A DNA stretch of 64,000 nt from an uncultured Bilophila sp. (GTDB lineage: Bacteria; Desulfobacterota; Desulfovibrionia; Desulfovibrionales; Desulfovibrionaceae): assembly GCA_910585945.1 (NCBI GenBank), contig CAJUHZ010000011.1, positions 1 through 64,000 of the forward strand, in the 5' to 3' direction. The notes below the pieces were generated by a model that had not been told where the DNA came from, made no database searches, and saw nothing but the letters and a program-made list of their open reading frames with translations. Below are positions 9,075 to 17,115 of the stretch, piece after piece. Position 1 is the first letter of the stretch, and the number at the start of each line of letters is the position of its first letter. Position numbers and translations under genes: made by a program.

Positions 9075-9755
9075 ATGAATGTCGCGGGGCTGATTGTCGG
9101 CTTGGGAAATCCCGGCCGCCGGTATGAGAACACCCGGCACAACATGGGTTTTTTGACGGTTGACGCCCTGTTGCGGGAGGCTCGTGGCGTGACGGAGCTT
9201 TCCGGGAGCAAATTCCGTTGCGATTTGTGGAAGGCGGAACTGTCAGCTCCGGTTGCGGAGGGGCGGGCGGTTCGCGAAGGCAGGGCCGAGAGGGCAGGAA
9301 GGACGGAAGGCCGGAGCGGAAAGCCGTCTCAGACTTCGGCCCCGTGGCTTGTGGCCAGGCCGACGACATTCATGAATCTTTCCGGCGAGTGCGTGCAACC
9401 CCTGGCGGCGTGGCATCGCATCGAACCGGATCGCATTCTCGTCATCCATGACGAGCTTGACTTGCCGCCAGGGCGGATGAAGCTCAAGAAAGGCGGCGGC
9501 AACGCCGGGCACAACGGCCTGAAGTCGATCACCGAACGGCTGGGCACGCCGGATTTTCACCGCCTGCGCCTTGGCATCGGGCGTTCGCCGCACGGCGGGG
9601 ACGACACGATCAACTGGGTGCTCGGGCGTTTTTCTCCTGAAGATCAGGCTGCTTTCGAGCGGATGCTCCCGGCTGTCCTGGGTGTGCTGGGGCTGTTCGC
9701 CGCCGGCGATATCGAGGCGGCGACGAGGGAGGCCAACGGTTACAAGGCGGCGTGA
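9075..9755 (+). CDS. pth: peptidyl-tRNA hydrolase
   Basis: Releases tRNA from prematurely dropped peptidyl-tRNA. The family signature IVGLGNPGRRYENTRHNMGF carries the catalytic His (near residue 22; His20 in E. coli). The other conserved blocks RPTTFMNLSG, IHDELDLPPG, KKGGGNAGHNGLKSI and RLRLGIGR are all present. At 226 residues it is about 30 longer than typical because of a charged, low-complexity insertion at about residues 58-89 (rich in Arg, Glu and Gly). It follows rplY in the usual order. A dispersed repeat and a strong hairpin lie just downstream. Confidence 0.95.
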   Translation: MNVAGLIVGLGNPGRRYENTRHNMGFLTVDALLREARGVTELSGSKFRCDLWKAELSAPVAEGRAVREGRAERAGRTEGRSGKPSQTSAPWLVARPTTFMNLSGECVQPLAAWHRIEPDRILVIHDELDLPPGRMKLKKGGGNAGHNGLKSITERLGTPDFHRLRLGIGRSPHGGDDTINWVLGRFSPEDQAAFERMLPAVLGVLGLFAAGDIEAATREANGYKAA

Positions 9756-9776
9756 TGCCGGGCGCCGCACCAGGGC

Positions 9777-9912
9777 GCACACTCCGGCTCTTGTCCTCTG
9801 CCTGCGTCAAAAAGGCTTTTTATTCCGGTCAAGCGCCATAAGAATGCATCCCCTTCAAAAGCTTTTTTCTTTGGCGGAGAACAACATTTCTCGTAGCGTG
9901 AACACGCCCCAG
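9777..9912 (+). repeat. dispersed 3'-flank repeat, copy 1
   Basis: About 135 bases closely resembling 47632-47770. Shared blocks include TGCCTGCGTCAAAAAGGCT, TTCCGGTCAAG, GCCATAAGA and GGAGAACAACATTTC. Each copy starts a few tens of bases after a stop codon (here pth, there der). AAAGGCT and AGCTTTTTT segments could form a terminator-like hairpin. No coding capacity is seen. Confidence 0.75.
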
Positions 9913-9943
9913 GCGAACGAAACCCGAACCCCATGAAAAATCG

Positions 9944-9974
9944 AATCGGCCGTCTTTTTGCAAGACGGCCGATT
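9944..9974. terminator. perfect 13-bp hairpin, probable bidirectional terminator
   Basis: AATCGGCCGTCTT (9944-9956) and AAGACGGCCGATT (9962-9974) are perfect reverse complements around a five-base loop. There is no long T-run, so intrinsic termination is only probable. It lies between pth and the convergent gene at 10100-10888. The rest of the 9756-10099 gap is the repeat at 9777-9912 plus unremarkable sequence. Confidence 0.55.
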
Positions 9975-10099
9975 TCGTCCGGAAAGACGAACCCGCTGGC
10001 GCTTTACAAGAGCGTCATCTCTCCTGCCCCGTTTATCGGCCGATGCGGGGAAAACATAAGGGGGCAGGGGCATTTTCGCGCATTTTTTTCACTGCCGTT

Positions 10100-10888
10100 T
10101 CACCGGTTTCCTTCGGCGCGCCATACTTCGCCCGCGTACGCGGCGATCCGTTTGCGTTCCACGCCGGCGGGGGGGTAGGGCGGCGAGGCGTCCGGCCGGG
10201 GCACGTCGGCAGTGACGAGGCGGAAAGCCTCTGCCGCTCGCGCCTCGAAGGCCGCCAGCGTTGCCGCATCGTCCGCGAGGGGGATCCCGCGCCGGCGCGC
10301 GGCGGCGAGCAACGGACCGTACGGCTCCCGGTATTCCACCACCAGCCGGGCCTTGTCCTGAAAGAGGGGGAAGGTGAAGCGCCGCGCGAGGCTTCCCTCC
10401 TGCCATGCGGCCCCGGAGCGGGGCCAGGGATCGGCCGCGGACGGGACCAGGAAGGTCACGGTGAACACCGTGCGGCCGTCCATGATATCGCGCGATTCGC
10501 GGCGGAGTCTGCGTTCCGTCCCTGCCTCGCCGGCAGCGCCCGGCGCGCCGTTGCCGGCAATCCAGCGGTACGGGCTTTCCGTCACGCCGAGCAGCGCCAC
10601 AAGGCTGGCCGGCCCGGAGGTTTCGGGCGCTTCGGCATCGTACAGCGCGTACCAGAAATCCGCCCGGGCAGGGGCGGAGAGCGGCCCGTCGGCCGACGGC
10701 GGAGAGCCTTCGAGCCGGCACGCCTGCTCCAGATGGAAAAGGGACGCGGGGAGTACGCCGACAGCCGGCCGCGCGGGCGAAACGAGCATGTCACCGGCCA
10801 TGCCGCGCACCAGCCCTCCGCCGCGCCGCGCCGCAATGACCACCACCGCGACTGCCAGGATCAGAACAGGAATGAGCACGCGGATCAT
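10100..10888 (-). CDS. hypothetical single-pass membrane protein
   Basis: A 262-residue protein with one N-terminal hydrophobic segment (residues 3-20, VLIPVLILAVAVVVIAAR) acting as an anchor or uncleaved signal, so the rest is probably periplasmic. The body has no motif I recognise. It contains conserved-looking aromatic segments such as ADFWYALYDAE and RFTFPLFQDKARLVVEY and a basic C-terminus. The ATG at 10888 is followed at once by the hydrophobic segment, which supports that start. GGAGGCGCGC lies just upstream. It is flanked by a repeat fragment and decayed genes and stands alone; no operon partner helps to assign a role. Confidence 0.6.
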   Translation of the reverse strand: MIRVLIPVLILAVAVVVIAARRGGGLVRGMAGDMLVSPARPAVGVLPASLFHLEQACRLEGSPPSADGPLSAPARADFWYALYDAEAPETSGPASLVALLGVTESPYRWIAGNGAPGAAGEAGTERRLRRESRDIMDGRTVFTVTFLVPSAADPWPRSGAAWQEGSLARRFTFPLFQDKARLVVEYREPYGPLLAAARRRGIPLADDAATLAAFEARAAEAFRLVTADVPRPDASPPYPPAGVERKRIAAYAGEVWRAEGNR

Positions 10889-10909
10889 GCGCGCCTCCTT
10901 CGGGTATCA

Positions 10910-10945
10910 GGGTCAGTTCTCATTGCCCTGTCTGCTGCAAGGCAG
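10910..10945 (-). repeat. terminal fragment of the MITE-like element
   Basis: GGGTCAGTTCTCATTGCCCTGTCTGCTGCAAGG-like sequence matches one end (GGGTCAGCCCTCATT then GCCTGCTGCAA) of the element at 47771-47942 in reverse. The similarity then stops. It marks the border between the hypothetical gene and the decayed island. Confidence 0.5.
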
Positions 10946-10958
10946 ACATACCCTGTTT

Positions 10959-11299
10959 TTATCTTTCGTTTTTGAAACCTGTCTCATGCCATTGTTTTGC
11001 CTTCTGCAAAATTTTATCCAGTGCATTTCTTGCATCGGTATTATGCTGAAGAATGTCTTCATCAATTATACCTAAATCTTTAAATTTCCTTAGTGCAGCC
11101 CTGATGCCAGTTGCTCTATGACCTGCATCTGTTGTCGCTGATAATTTTCTGGATGCCAGAGGAGTCTATAATTCTTACCCATCATATTACTCAGATTCTT
11201 CGATTGGTCTTGCAGTGGAAACAGAACTTTGTATTCTCTCTGAGGCACGGAATTGGCGGCAAAAGTGCATTTTTTATATTCGTCAAAATGTATGCACAT
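10959..11299 (-). pseudogene. decayed gene remnants, AT-richer than surroundings
   Basis: Two minus-strand reading frames look protein-like but neither is complete. One runs 11299-11090 from an ATG (69 codons) with KNYRLLWHPENYQRQQMQVI before a stop. The other (about 11165-10959) has no start codon and reads FKDLGIIDEDILQHNTDARN and KILQKAKQWHETG to a stop at 10959. The frames overlap in a stretch where both look coding, as expected after a frameshift or a recombination scar. Base composition is clearly lower in GC than neighbouring genes, which suggests acquired DNA. I do not recognise the family. Confidence 0.45.
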
Positions 11300-11307
11300 A
11301 CCTCGAA

Positions 11308-11565
11308 TTAAGGATGAACTTGCCTGATACCGAGAGGAACGCCAAGCGCATTGGTAATTTTTACAATAGTCTCAAATTGCGGCTTGTTGCCGGGAGAAAG
11401 TGTTTTATAAAGGCTTGCCCTGCTCAGGCCGGTATATCTGGCGAGTTGGGTCATGCCTCTTGTTCTGGCGACATCACCCGATGCCAGCAGAAAAGAATCA
11501 CGAAGATTCTCAATCCAGGCCGAGAATGGCTCGGTTTCATGGATGGTGTTACAAGTGTATTCTGT
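11308..11565 (-). pseudogene. toxin-antitoxin remnant: HigB-like start fused to HigA-like end
   Basis: This 86-codon minus-strand frame ends at 11308 and has no usable start codon (an ACA stands where an ATG would be expected). Its first part, TIHETEPFSAWIENLRD, resembles the N-terminus of RelE/HigB-type addiction toxins. It then passes directly into DVARTRGMTQLARYTGLSRA, SLYKTLSPGNKPQFETIVKI and TNALGVPLGI, which is the helix-turn-helix C-terminus of the partner antitoxin (COG3636-like). This looks like an in-frame deletion that removed most of the toxin and the antitoxin start. It is AT-richer than the surroundings and lies next to other remnants and tRNA-Pro, so the region is probably a decayed mobile island. 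Confidence 0.6.
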
Positions 11566-11622
11566 GGGAAACAGAAGTCAAGAGTAATGAGATCAGGCTG
11601 TAGAAATCCACACAACACAAAA

Positions 11623-11649
11623 GGGGGAACCTGCTTTCGCAGGCTCCCC
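11623..11649 (-). terminator. terminator of tRNA-Pro
   Basis: Read leftward, GGGGAGCCTGC pairs with GCAGGTTCCCCC around GAAA, with TTTT following. It lies 37 bases beyond the 3' end of tRNA-Pro and suits a single-gene tRNA transcript. Confidence 0.65.
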
Positions 11650-11685
11650 TTCGTTCTTCTCGGAATTTTTTGAAATCATTTGAAC

Positions 11686-11762
11686 TGGTCGGGATGAAAG
11701 GATTTGAACCTTCGACCCCCTGAACCCCATTCAGGTGCGCTCCCAGACTGCGCTACATCCCG
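11686..11762 (-). tRNA. tRNA-Pro (anticodon GGG), CCA encoded
   Basis: On the minus strand the gene starts CGGGATGTAGCGCAG at 11762. It has the anticodon loop ATGGGGT in stem CCTGA/TCAGG (anticodon GGG), the T-arm GAAGGTTCAAATCCTTT, and ends CATCCCGA-CCA at 11686. It borders the decayed island, and tRNA genes of this kind are common integration sites. Confidence 0.95.
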
Positions 11763-11799
11763 ACGCGGGATTTCTTGTATGCCAACCGTTGCTGTCTTG

Positions 11800-13473
11800 T
11801 CAATGCGTTCCGGCGTTTTTTTCCGGGAGGAGAATGTCGCCCTGGCGTCGCCCCGGCCGAACCGCCGGCTTTGCGCTATCGTCCCACGTCGCAGGCGTCA
11901 TTGTTTCCCTGCCGGAGGGGGAACTTTCTTCCTCAAGTTCGCTCAGATCCACGGCGGCAAGATTGTCGCGGCCCCGGATGCCGAGTTTTTTGTAAATGCT
12001 TCGGAGGTGAACGCGAAGGGTTGTTTCGGCAATGTTCAGCCGCGCGCTGATTTCAAGATTCTTCATGCCATGTTGCACAAGCCGGGCCACTTCAAGTTCG
12101 CGTCTGGTCAGGAGGGGCAGCCTTGCGGCAGGCGAGGCGGGAGAGAGCGGCGTTTCGCCGCGAAGACGCCGGCTGTCCAGAACGCGGCGCAGCGGGAGCC
12201 GCAGCGCGTAACAGAGCGGAATGAGCAGCAGAACGGCCAGCCCGAGCAACTGGAGGTAGATTTCGTGCGGCGGCAGCGCGTAGCTGTGGATGCGCAGGGC
12301 GATGAACCACAGGCTCAGCCCGCTCAGGCACACCACCACCGTAAGGGCAAAGAGGGCCAGACATGACGTGGGAACGGGCGGCCGTCCCATGCGGACAAAC
12401 CTTCCCAAGAGAAAGATCGCGAAGGCCGTGCCGGTTCCGGCCGCAAGATGGAGCGGAAATACCGCGACGGAGGCCGGCCGGGCCAGTCCGGCCAACGGAA
12501 GCAGCACGGCGCAGCTTCCGAAAAAGGCCAGGGTGAGTACCGGCAGTCGGAGACAACGGCGACGACGTATGGCGAACGCCGCAAGAAAGCCGCCGCCCGC
12601 GTGGCCGAGAAGGGCGAGCGTGTCCATCCCCGCCGGCTCCGGCCATGCATGATCCAGCGCCTGGGAAAAGGGAAAACCGTTTCCGCTGAAGTCGATCAGC
12701 GCCCGCAGGCTTGCCATCACGGCGAAGAAACCGAAAACGACATGGGCCGGCGGCGTGCCGAGAGAGGCCCGACTGCCCGGCGGCCCTCCGGGCCGTTCCC
12801 CGGGGCGCGGCGCGTCCGCCCTGCACTCGGCCGGAGGCATGGCCAGAAAAATAAGCGGGCTGGCCAGCACGGGCGCCAGGCTCCGCAAAAGATGCGCATG
12901 GGCCGGCGAGAGAAGCAGCACGAGCCAGTGCAGGCCAAGGCCGCCCAGCGCGCTGGCCGCATAGGCGAAACAGCAGGTGACGCCCGGCAGTCGGATGAGC
13001 GCGGACAACCAGATCAGGGAAAAAAGAATGTCCGATGCGCCAAGCAGCACAGGGGCCAGCAGGGCGGGCGTCGCCGGCTGATCCGTCGGGTACAGGAGAG
13101 GCAGCAGGAAGAGCCAGGCGATCACCTGCACCGCAAGAAAGGGCAGGGCAAGCATGAGGCGCTGCCGCAATGGAGAGCCTGCCGCTCTTTCGCCGGCTTT
13201 CGCGCACGCGCGGCCGAGCGGCGGCCCGAACACAAGCAGCGCGGCCGCCTTGACCCCGATGAAGAGCGCCAGGACAAGGGCAAGCCCCTTGGCGTCGTAG
13301 GGAGAGACAAGGTAGGGGCTTGTTTTTGTCCACAGCGGATGCGCGCGGGGGAACCAGTACCAGCCGGCCGAAAGGGCGAAACCCGCCGCCGCGGCCGCGA
13401 TGCGCGTGGAGGCGCGGGAGCGCGTCGTCTCCTGTGCGGGAGGCTGTCCGGAGTGGTGAGTATCAGGTATCAT
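11800..13473 (-). CDS. membrane-bound LuxR-family transcriptional regulator
   Basis: A 557-residue protein with about ten to twelve hydrophobic segments (residues about 25-430) fused to a C-terminal LuxR/FixJ-type helix-turn-helix. The HTH block is LLTRRELEVARLVQHGMKNL, then ISARLNIAETTLRVHLRSIY and KKLGIRGRDNL. The architecture resembles multi-pass LuxR regulators known from gut anaerobes, where the membrane part presumably senses or transports a small molecule. No gene is co-transcribed, so the target is unknown. A convincing -35/-10 pair lies just upstream. Pro/Arg-rich loops (RADAPRPGERPGGPPG) and a disordered C-tail are present. Confidence 0.8.
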   Translation of the reverse strand: MIPDTHHSGQPPAQETTRSRASTRIAAAAAGFALSAGWYWFPRAHPLWTKTSPYLVSPYDAKGLALVLALFIGVKAAALLVFGPPLGRACAKAGERAAGSPLRQRLMLALPFLAVQVIAWLFLLPLLYPTDQPATPALLAPVLLGASDILFSLIWLSALIRLPGVTCCFAYAASALGGLGLHWLVLLLSPAHAHLLRSLAPVLASPLIFLAMPPAECRADAPRPGERPGGPPGSRASLGTPPAHVVFGFFAVMASLRALIDFSGNGFPFSQALDHAWPEPAGMDTLALLGHAGGGFLAAFAIRRRRCLRLPVLTLAFFGSCAVLLPLAGLARPASVAVFPLHLAAGTGTAFAIFLLGRFVRMGRPPVPTSCLALFALTVVVCLSGLSLWFIALRIHSYALPPHEIYLQLLGLAVLLLIPLCYALRLPLRRVLDSRRLRGETPLSPASPAARLPLLTRRELEVARLVQHGMKNLEISARLNIAETTLRVHLRSIYKKLGIRGRDNLAAVDLSELEEESSPSGRETMTPATWDDSAKPAVRPGRRQGDILLPEKNAGTH

Positions 13474-13492
13474 GTTCGGCCTCGATATATAA

Positions 13493-13521
13493 GATATAGT
13501 ATATAGAATATTTTATTGCAA
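13493..13521 (-). promoter_or_regulatory. sigma-70 type promoter of the membrane LuxR gene
   Basis: Leftward TTGCAA (-35, 13521-13516), 17 bases, TATATC (-10, 13498-13493), in a strikingly AT-rich stretch containing the near-palindrome GATATATAAGATATAGTATATA. The start codon is 20 bases downstream of the -10. Confidence 0.55.
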
Positions 13522-13621
13522 AGCTTATTTTATCCTCTTTACATTCTTTTTTCAGGGCGGCCCGCAAGCGGGCGTCAGACAATCCGAGGGTACGGGAACG
13601 GCCTGGGGAGGCCGGATGCCG

Positions 13622-14545
13622 TCATGTCCGGCTGGATCTTCCGTTCGCCCGCCGGGCGGACTGTCGGAGCTTTCCGGGGGCGGCGGGTGGTTCCGGGTCG
13701 CGCCGGGGCAGGATGAGGGGAGCGAAGTTTTCCAGCTCGCGCCGGACGTTCCGCCAGTCGGGCATGACGCGGGCCAGGAGTGCGTAAAAACGCGGGCTGT
13801 GGTTCATCTCGAGCAGATGGGCCGCTTCATGGAAAAGCACATAGTCGATGCAGCGGCGCGGCGCTTTGATGAGGTGGGTGTTGAGCGTCAGCGTTCCCAG
13901 GGAGGAACAGCTCCCCCAGCGGCTCCGCATGGCCCGCAGGCGCAGGGGCGGCGTGCGCGTCAGCCACGGCACGAGCGGGCGGATCGCCTCAAGCCGGCGC
14001 GCGAAAACGCGGGCGGCCTCTTCGGCGTACCAGGCCGCAAGCGCGGCCTTCACCTTTTCCGGCGTGGGCGCGGGCAGGCGCACGACAAGACGCCCGGCCT
14101 CAAGGCGTACTGTCTGCCGACCTGTCCTGCCGCGATTTCCGCGAAGGGGCGCGGACGGATCGGCAAGAACGTCCAGCGTGAACATCCTCCCGAGGTAGGG
14201 GTGGTTTTCCCCCGGCGCATGGCGGGGCGCGGGAAATGACGGGCGCGCCTGTGCCGCGGCCACATGTCGGGCGATCCACCCGGCGCGTTTGAGCAGAGCG
14301 GCCCGGATGTCTTCCGGACCGGTCCATGTCGGGAGGAGAAGCTCCACCGCGCCGCCGGGGCGCACGCGGATGCACAGGCGGCGGCGCCGGGGGGAGCCTT
14401 GACGGATCGTGACGGGAATCGGCGCGCTCCCTTCCTCCGGGCGCAGGAGCCAGACCGCCCCGCTCCCGACGGTGCGGAACGCTTCCGGCTCGCCGGAGGG
14501 CGCGCCGTCCGAAGAAACGGGGCGATGCGGAAAGGGTGCAGCCAC
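13622..14545 (-). CDS. YgjP-like (DUF45) zinc metallopeptidase
   Basis: A 307-residue soluble protein of the YgjP/SprT-like zincin group. The zinc site HEAAH lies in YVLFHEAAHLLEMNHSPRFY (about residue 237 on), with the third ligand His following in the usual spacing. The preceding family block MRSRWGSCSSLGTLTLNTHLI is typical. The N-terminal part contains the conserved RRRRLCIRVRPGGAVEL strand. The C-terminal tail is basic and probably disordered. The gene stands alone, divergent from yhdT-panF. The biological substrate of this family is not known. Confidence 0.85.
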   Translation of the reverse strand: MAAPFPHRPVSSDGAPSGEPEAFRTVGSGAVWLLRPEEGSAPIPVTIRQGSPRRRRLCIRVRPGGAVELLLPTWTGPEDIRAALLKRAGWIARHVAAAQARPSFPAPRHAPGENHPYLGRMFTLDVLADPSAPLRGNRGRTGRQTVRLEAGRLVVRLPAPTPEKVKAALAAWYAEEAARVFARRLEAIRPLVPWLTRTPPLRLRAMRSRWGSCSSLGTLTLNTHLIKAPRRCIDYVLFHEAAHLLEMNHSPRFYALLARVMPDWRNVRRELENFAPLILPRRDPEPPAAPGKLRQSARRANGRSSRT

Positions 14546-14783
14546 TGGAGAACTCGCGCGTTGAGGGAGGAACTTTCCCGGCCCCGACGGCCGGAAGGCG
14601 GCGCATTGGCGCGCTCCGGAAAACGGTTATACGCGGCCCGTGTTCCGCGGGCAACGCATGATTTTTCGGGATCGTCCGGGGCCGCGCCCTGCATGGCGCC
14701 CCGCCGCTTTCAAACCGGGTCTCTGCCGCGTCGGGGCAAGGCTCGACTTTTCGCAGGCGGCGTTTTAGAGAGGGATTCTATCT

Positions 14784-14789
14784 TATAAT
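14784..14789 (+). promoter_or_regulatory. possible -10 element for yhdT-panF
   Basis: A perfect TATAAT sits 18 bases before the ATG at 14807. No good -35 is visible at the right distance, and the leader would be very short (about 11 bases, with CAGGAGAGCGGGC as ribosome site). Reported with caution. Confidence 0.35.
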
Positions 14790-14806
14790 GTGGCAGGAGA
14801 GCGGGC

Positions 14807-15220
14807 ATGACAAAAGAAATGGGGCCGGACAGACGTTTCCCCCAGGCGGATCGGGAGGCGTGGATCACGCTCGCCCTGTATGGTCTGTATTTTGTCTGGT
14901 GGTATGTGTGCGCTTACGGTCTGGGCGGCGGCGATCCGGAAGGCTACAGCTACGTTTTCGGCTTTCCAGCCTGGTTTTTTTATGGCTGCGTCCTCGGCTA
15001 TCCGGTGCTTACCCTGCTCCTGTGGCTCGTGGTCCGTTGCTGTTTCAAGGACTTGAGCCTGGAAGCGGAAGAGAAAACGCCGCCCTGTTACCCTGAGGAT
15101 CAGGTTGGAGGGCGCATGGAGCGTTGCGCCGCGAGCACCGCCGGCAGTTCGTGCGAAAGCCAGGGCAGGGGATCGGGCGCGGCGGGGGATTCCGGGCTGG
15201 ACGGGGGAGGTTGCCGATGA
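14807..15220 (+). CDS. yhdT: YhdT-family (DUF997) membrane protein
   Basis: A 137-residue protein with two hydrophobic segments (about residues 18-40 and 52-78: LALYGLYFVWWYVCAYGLGG and FPAWFFYGCVLGYPVLTLLL). This is the two-helix architecture of YhdT, the small partner encoded with the pantothenate permease PanF. The hydrophilic Cys/Gly-rich tail after residue 85 is longer than usual. The stop overlaps the panF start as ATGA, so the two are translationally coupled. The function of YhdT is not established; association with PanF is the only clue. The start at 14807 has AGGAGAGCGGGC upstream. Confidence 0.8.
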   Translation: MTKEMGPDRRFPQADREAWITLALYGLYFVWWYVCAYGLGGGDPEGYSYVFGFPAWFFYGCVLGYPVLTLLLWLVVRCCFKDLSLEAEEKTPPCYPEDQVGGRMERCAASTAGSSCESQGRGSGAAGDSGLDGGGCR

Positions 15221-16680
15221 GCGGCGATCTTTCCATCCTCCTGCCTCTGTCGCTGTATCTGATCATGACTCTGGCCGTGGCCGTGTGGGCGCGTTCCCCC
15301 CACGACAGGGCCGGGCGCGGGGCCGCGCAGGGATTTCTGGAAGAATATTTTATTGGCGGGCGGTCGATGGGCGGTTTTGTCCTGGCCATGTCGATCATCG
15401 CCAGTTACACCAGCGCGAGCAGTTTTGTCGGCGGGCCGGGCGTGGCGTACAAGCTCGGCCTGAGCTGGGTGCTGCTGGCCATGATTCAGGTTCCCACAAC
15501 CTTTCTGACGCTCGGGGTGCTTGGCAAGCGCTTCGCCATTGCGGCGCGGAGGATCAACGCGGTGACGCTCTCCGATTTTCTCCGCGCCCGTTATGGCAGC
15601 GAGGCTGTGGCGATTCTCTGCTCCGTGGCCATGCTTGTCTTTTTCATGGCCGCGATGCTCGCGCAGTTTATCGGCGGGGCGCGGCTGTTCCAGGCCGTGA
15701 CGGGGTATCCGTATGCGGTGGGGCTTGCGCTCTTCGGGCTGACCGTCATCGTGTACACGTCGGTGGGCGGCTTTCGGGCAGTGGTGCTGACGGACGCGAT
15801 TCAGGGCATGGTCATGGTTGCGGCGTCTGTCGTCGTGCTGCTGGCGGTGATCGAGGCCGGCGGCGGCGTCGGGCAGTGCGTCGCCACGCTCCGGAGCATC
15901 GACCCCGGGCTGATCACTCCCACAGGGCCGGACGACGCCGTGCCCCGGCCGATGATTCTTTCTTTCTGGATTCTGGTGGGGCTTGGCGTTCTCGGCCTGC
16001 CCCAGACCACGCAAAAATGCATGGCGTACAAGGATTCCCGCTCCATGCACAACGGCATGATCCTGGGAACGCTGATCATCGGCTTTCTGCTGCTGTGCAT
16101 GCACCTTGCGGGTGCGTTCGGCCGGGCGGTGTTTCCGGATCTGCCCGCCGGCGATCTGGCGATGCCGACGCTGACGGTCTCGCTGCTGTCCCCGTTCTGG
16201 GCCGGAGTGTTCACGGCCGGACCGCTCGCGGCCATCATGTCGACTGTCGATTCCATGCTGCTCCTGGCCTCGGCGGCCATCATCAAGGATTTGTATGTGC
16301 ATTGCCGGCTTGGGGGCGACGCCTCGCGCATTTCGCCGCGGGGGGTGAAAAGACTGAGCCTCGGCTGCACGGCCGTGATCGGCGCGCTGGTGTTTGTCGC
16401 CGCGCTTGAGCCGCCCGATCTGCTGGTGTGGATCAATCTTTTCGCCTTTGGCGGGCTGGAGGCCGTGTTTCTGTGGCCGATTCTGCTTGGCCTGTACTGG
16501 AACGGGGCGAACGCGCGCGGCGCGCTGGCCTCCATTGTGACGGGGCTTGCGCTGTTCATCGCCCTTACCGTGTTCAAAACGCCGCTCGGCGGGGTGCACC
16601 CCATTGTGCCGACAACAGCGGCGGCGGGCCTGGCCTTTCTGGCGGGCAACCGTCTGCCGCCGCGCCGCTCCGTCAGGTGA
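15217..16680 (+). CDS. panF: sodium/pantothenate symporter
   Basis: A 487-residue sodium:solute symporter (SSS family) with about 12-13 transmembrane helices, importing pantothenate for CoA synthesis. Family features are EEYFIGGRSMGGFVLAMSII, SYTSASSFVGGPGVAYKLGL (helix with sodium-site residues), YTSVGGFRAVVLTDAIQGMV and AAIMSTVDSMLLLASAAI. The ATG at 15217 overlaps the yhdT stop, and the yhdT-panF pairing supports the pantothenate assignment over other SSS substrates. Extra CoA supply would suit the CoA-dependent enzymes encoded nearby, though pantothenate uptake is general. Confidence 0.88.
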   Translation: MSGDLSILLPLSLYLIMTLAVAVWARSPHDRAGRGAAQGFLEEYFIGGRSMGGFVLAMSIIASYTSASSFVGGPGVAYKLGLSWVLLAMIQVPTTFLTLGVLGKRFAIAARRINAVTLSDFLRARYGSEAVAILCSVAMLVFFMAAMLAQFIGGARLFQAVTGYPYAVGLALFGLTVIVYTSVGGFRAVVLTDAIQGMVMVAASVVVLLAVIEAGGGVGQCVATLRSIDPGLITPTGPDDAVPRPMILSFWILVGLGVLGLPQTTQKCMAYKDSRSMHNGMILGTLIIGFLLLCMHLAGAFGRAVFPDLPAGDLAMPTLTVSLLSPFWAGVFTAGPLAAIMSTVDSMLLLASAAIIKDLYVHCRLGGDASRISPRGVKRLSLGCTAVIGALVFVAALEPPDLLVWINLFAFGGLEAVFLWPILLGLYWNGANARGALASIVTGLALFIALTVFKTPLGGVHPIVPTTAAAGLAFLAGNRLPPRRSVR

Positions 16681-17115
16681 GGCGCGGGGCGCGGGCAGGC
16701 AGGGCGAGAGGTTCTGGGCGGCTATCGTGCTGGACATCGCCTCGTTGCGCTGGCATACTCGGCGCATCTTGGAAAGGTCTGCCTGCGCCGCGAGGCACGC
16801 CTGTCGAGTGTTGTTCCGTTTCCCTGAAAAGGGCCGCAAAATCCTGTTGAACGGAACGGCGCTTTGGAGTATGACTTTGTGAAAGTCTGGTCATGTTTGA
16901 TTTTGTGATGGATCGCCTTTCGCTGTTCGTTGAGGATCGAAGCGAGGAGATGGGGCGGTGTGTCGCTGCCGGGTGTTGAGGGAGAAGGCGCCCGCCGGCA
17001 TTCTCGTGCGCAGGGATCGGCGCGCGGGGGGGCCGGATGAAACATGTGGCTTGGGCCAGGCGGGCCGCGTTTGCGGTTCGCACGGGAGAGTACTTCAACC
17101 TGGAGGGATTTAGGC
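16681..17115 (+). other. 435-base intergenic region, no gene seen
   Basis: No open frame here has a plausible start or protein-like composition. It contains a weak sigma-54-like TGGCATACTCGGCGCA at 16751 (mismatched -12 element), several GC hairpins and a GGAGGG ribosome site just before the permease gene at 17116. Confidence 0.5.

Noticed and set aside
16751..16766. Sigma-54-like TGGCATACTCGGCGCA upstream of the GntP permease
   Set aside because: GG and GC spacing is right but the -12 element is GCGCA rather than TTGCA, and it lies about 350 bases from the gene with no palindrome nearby. Chance in GC-rich DNA is likely.
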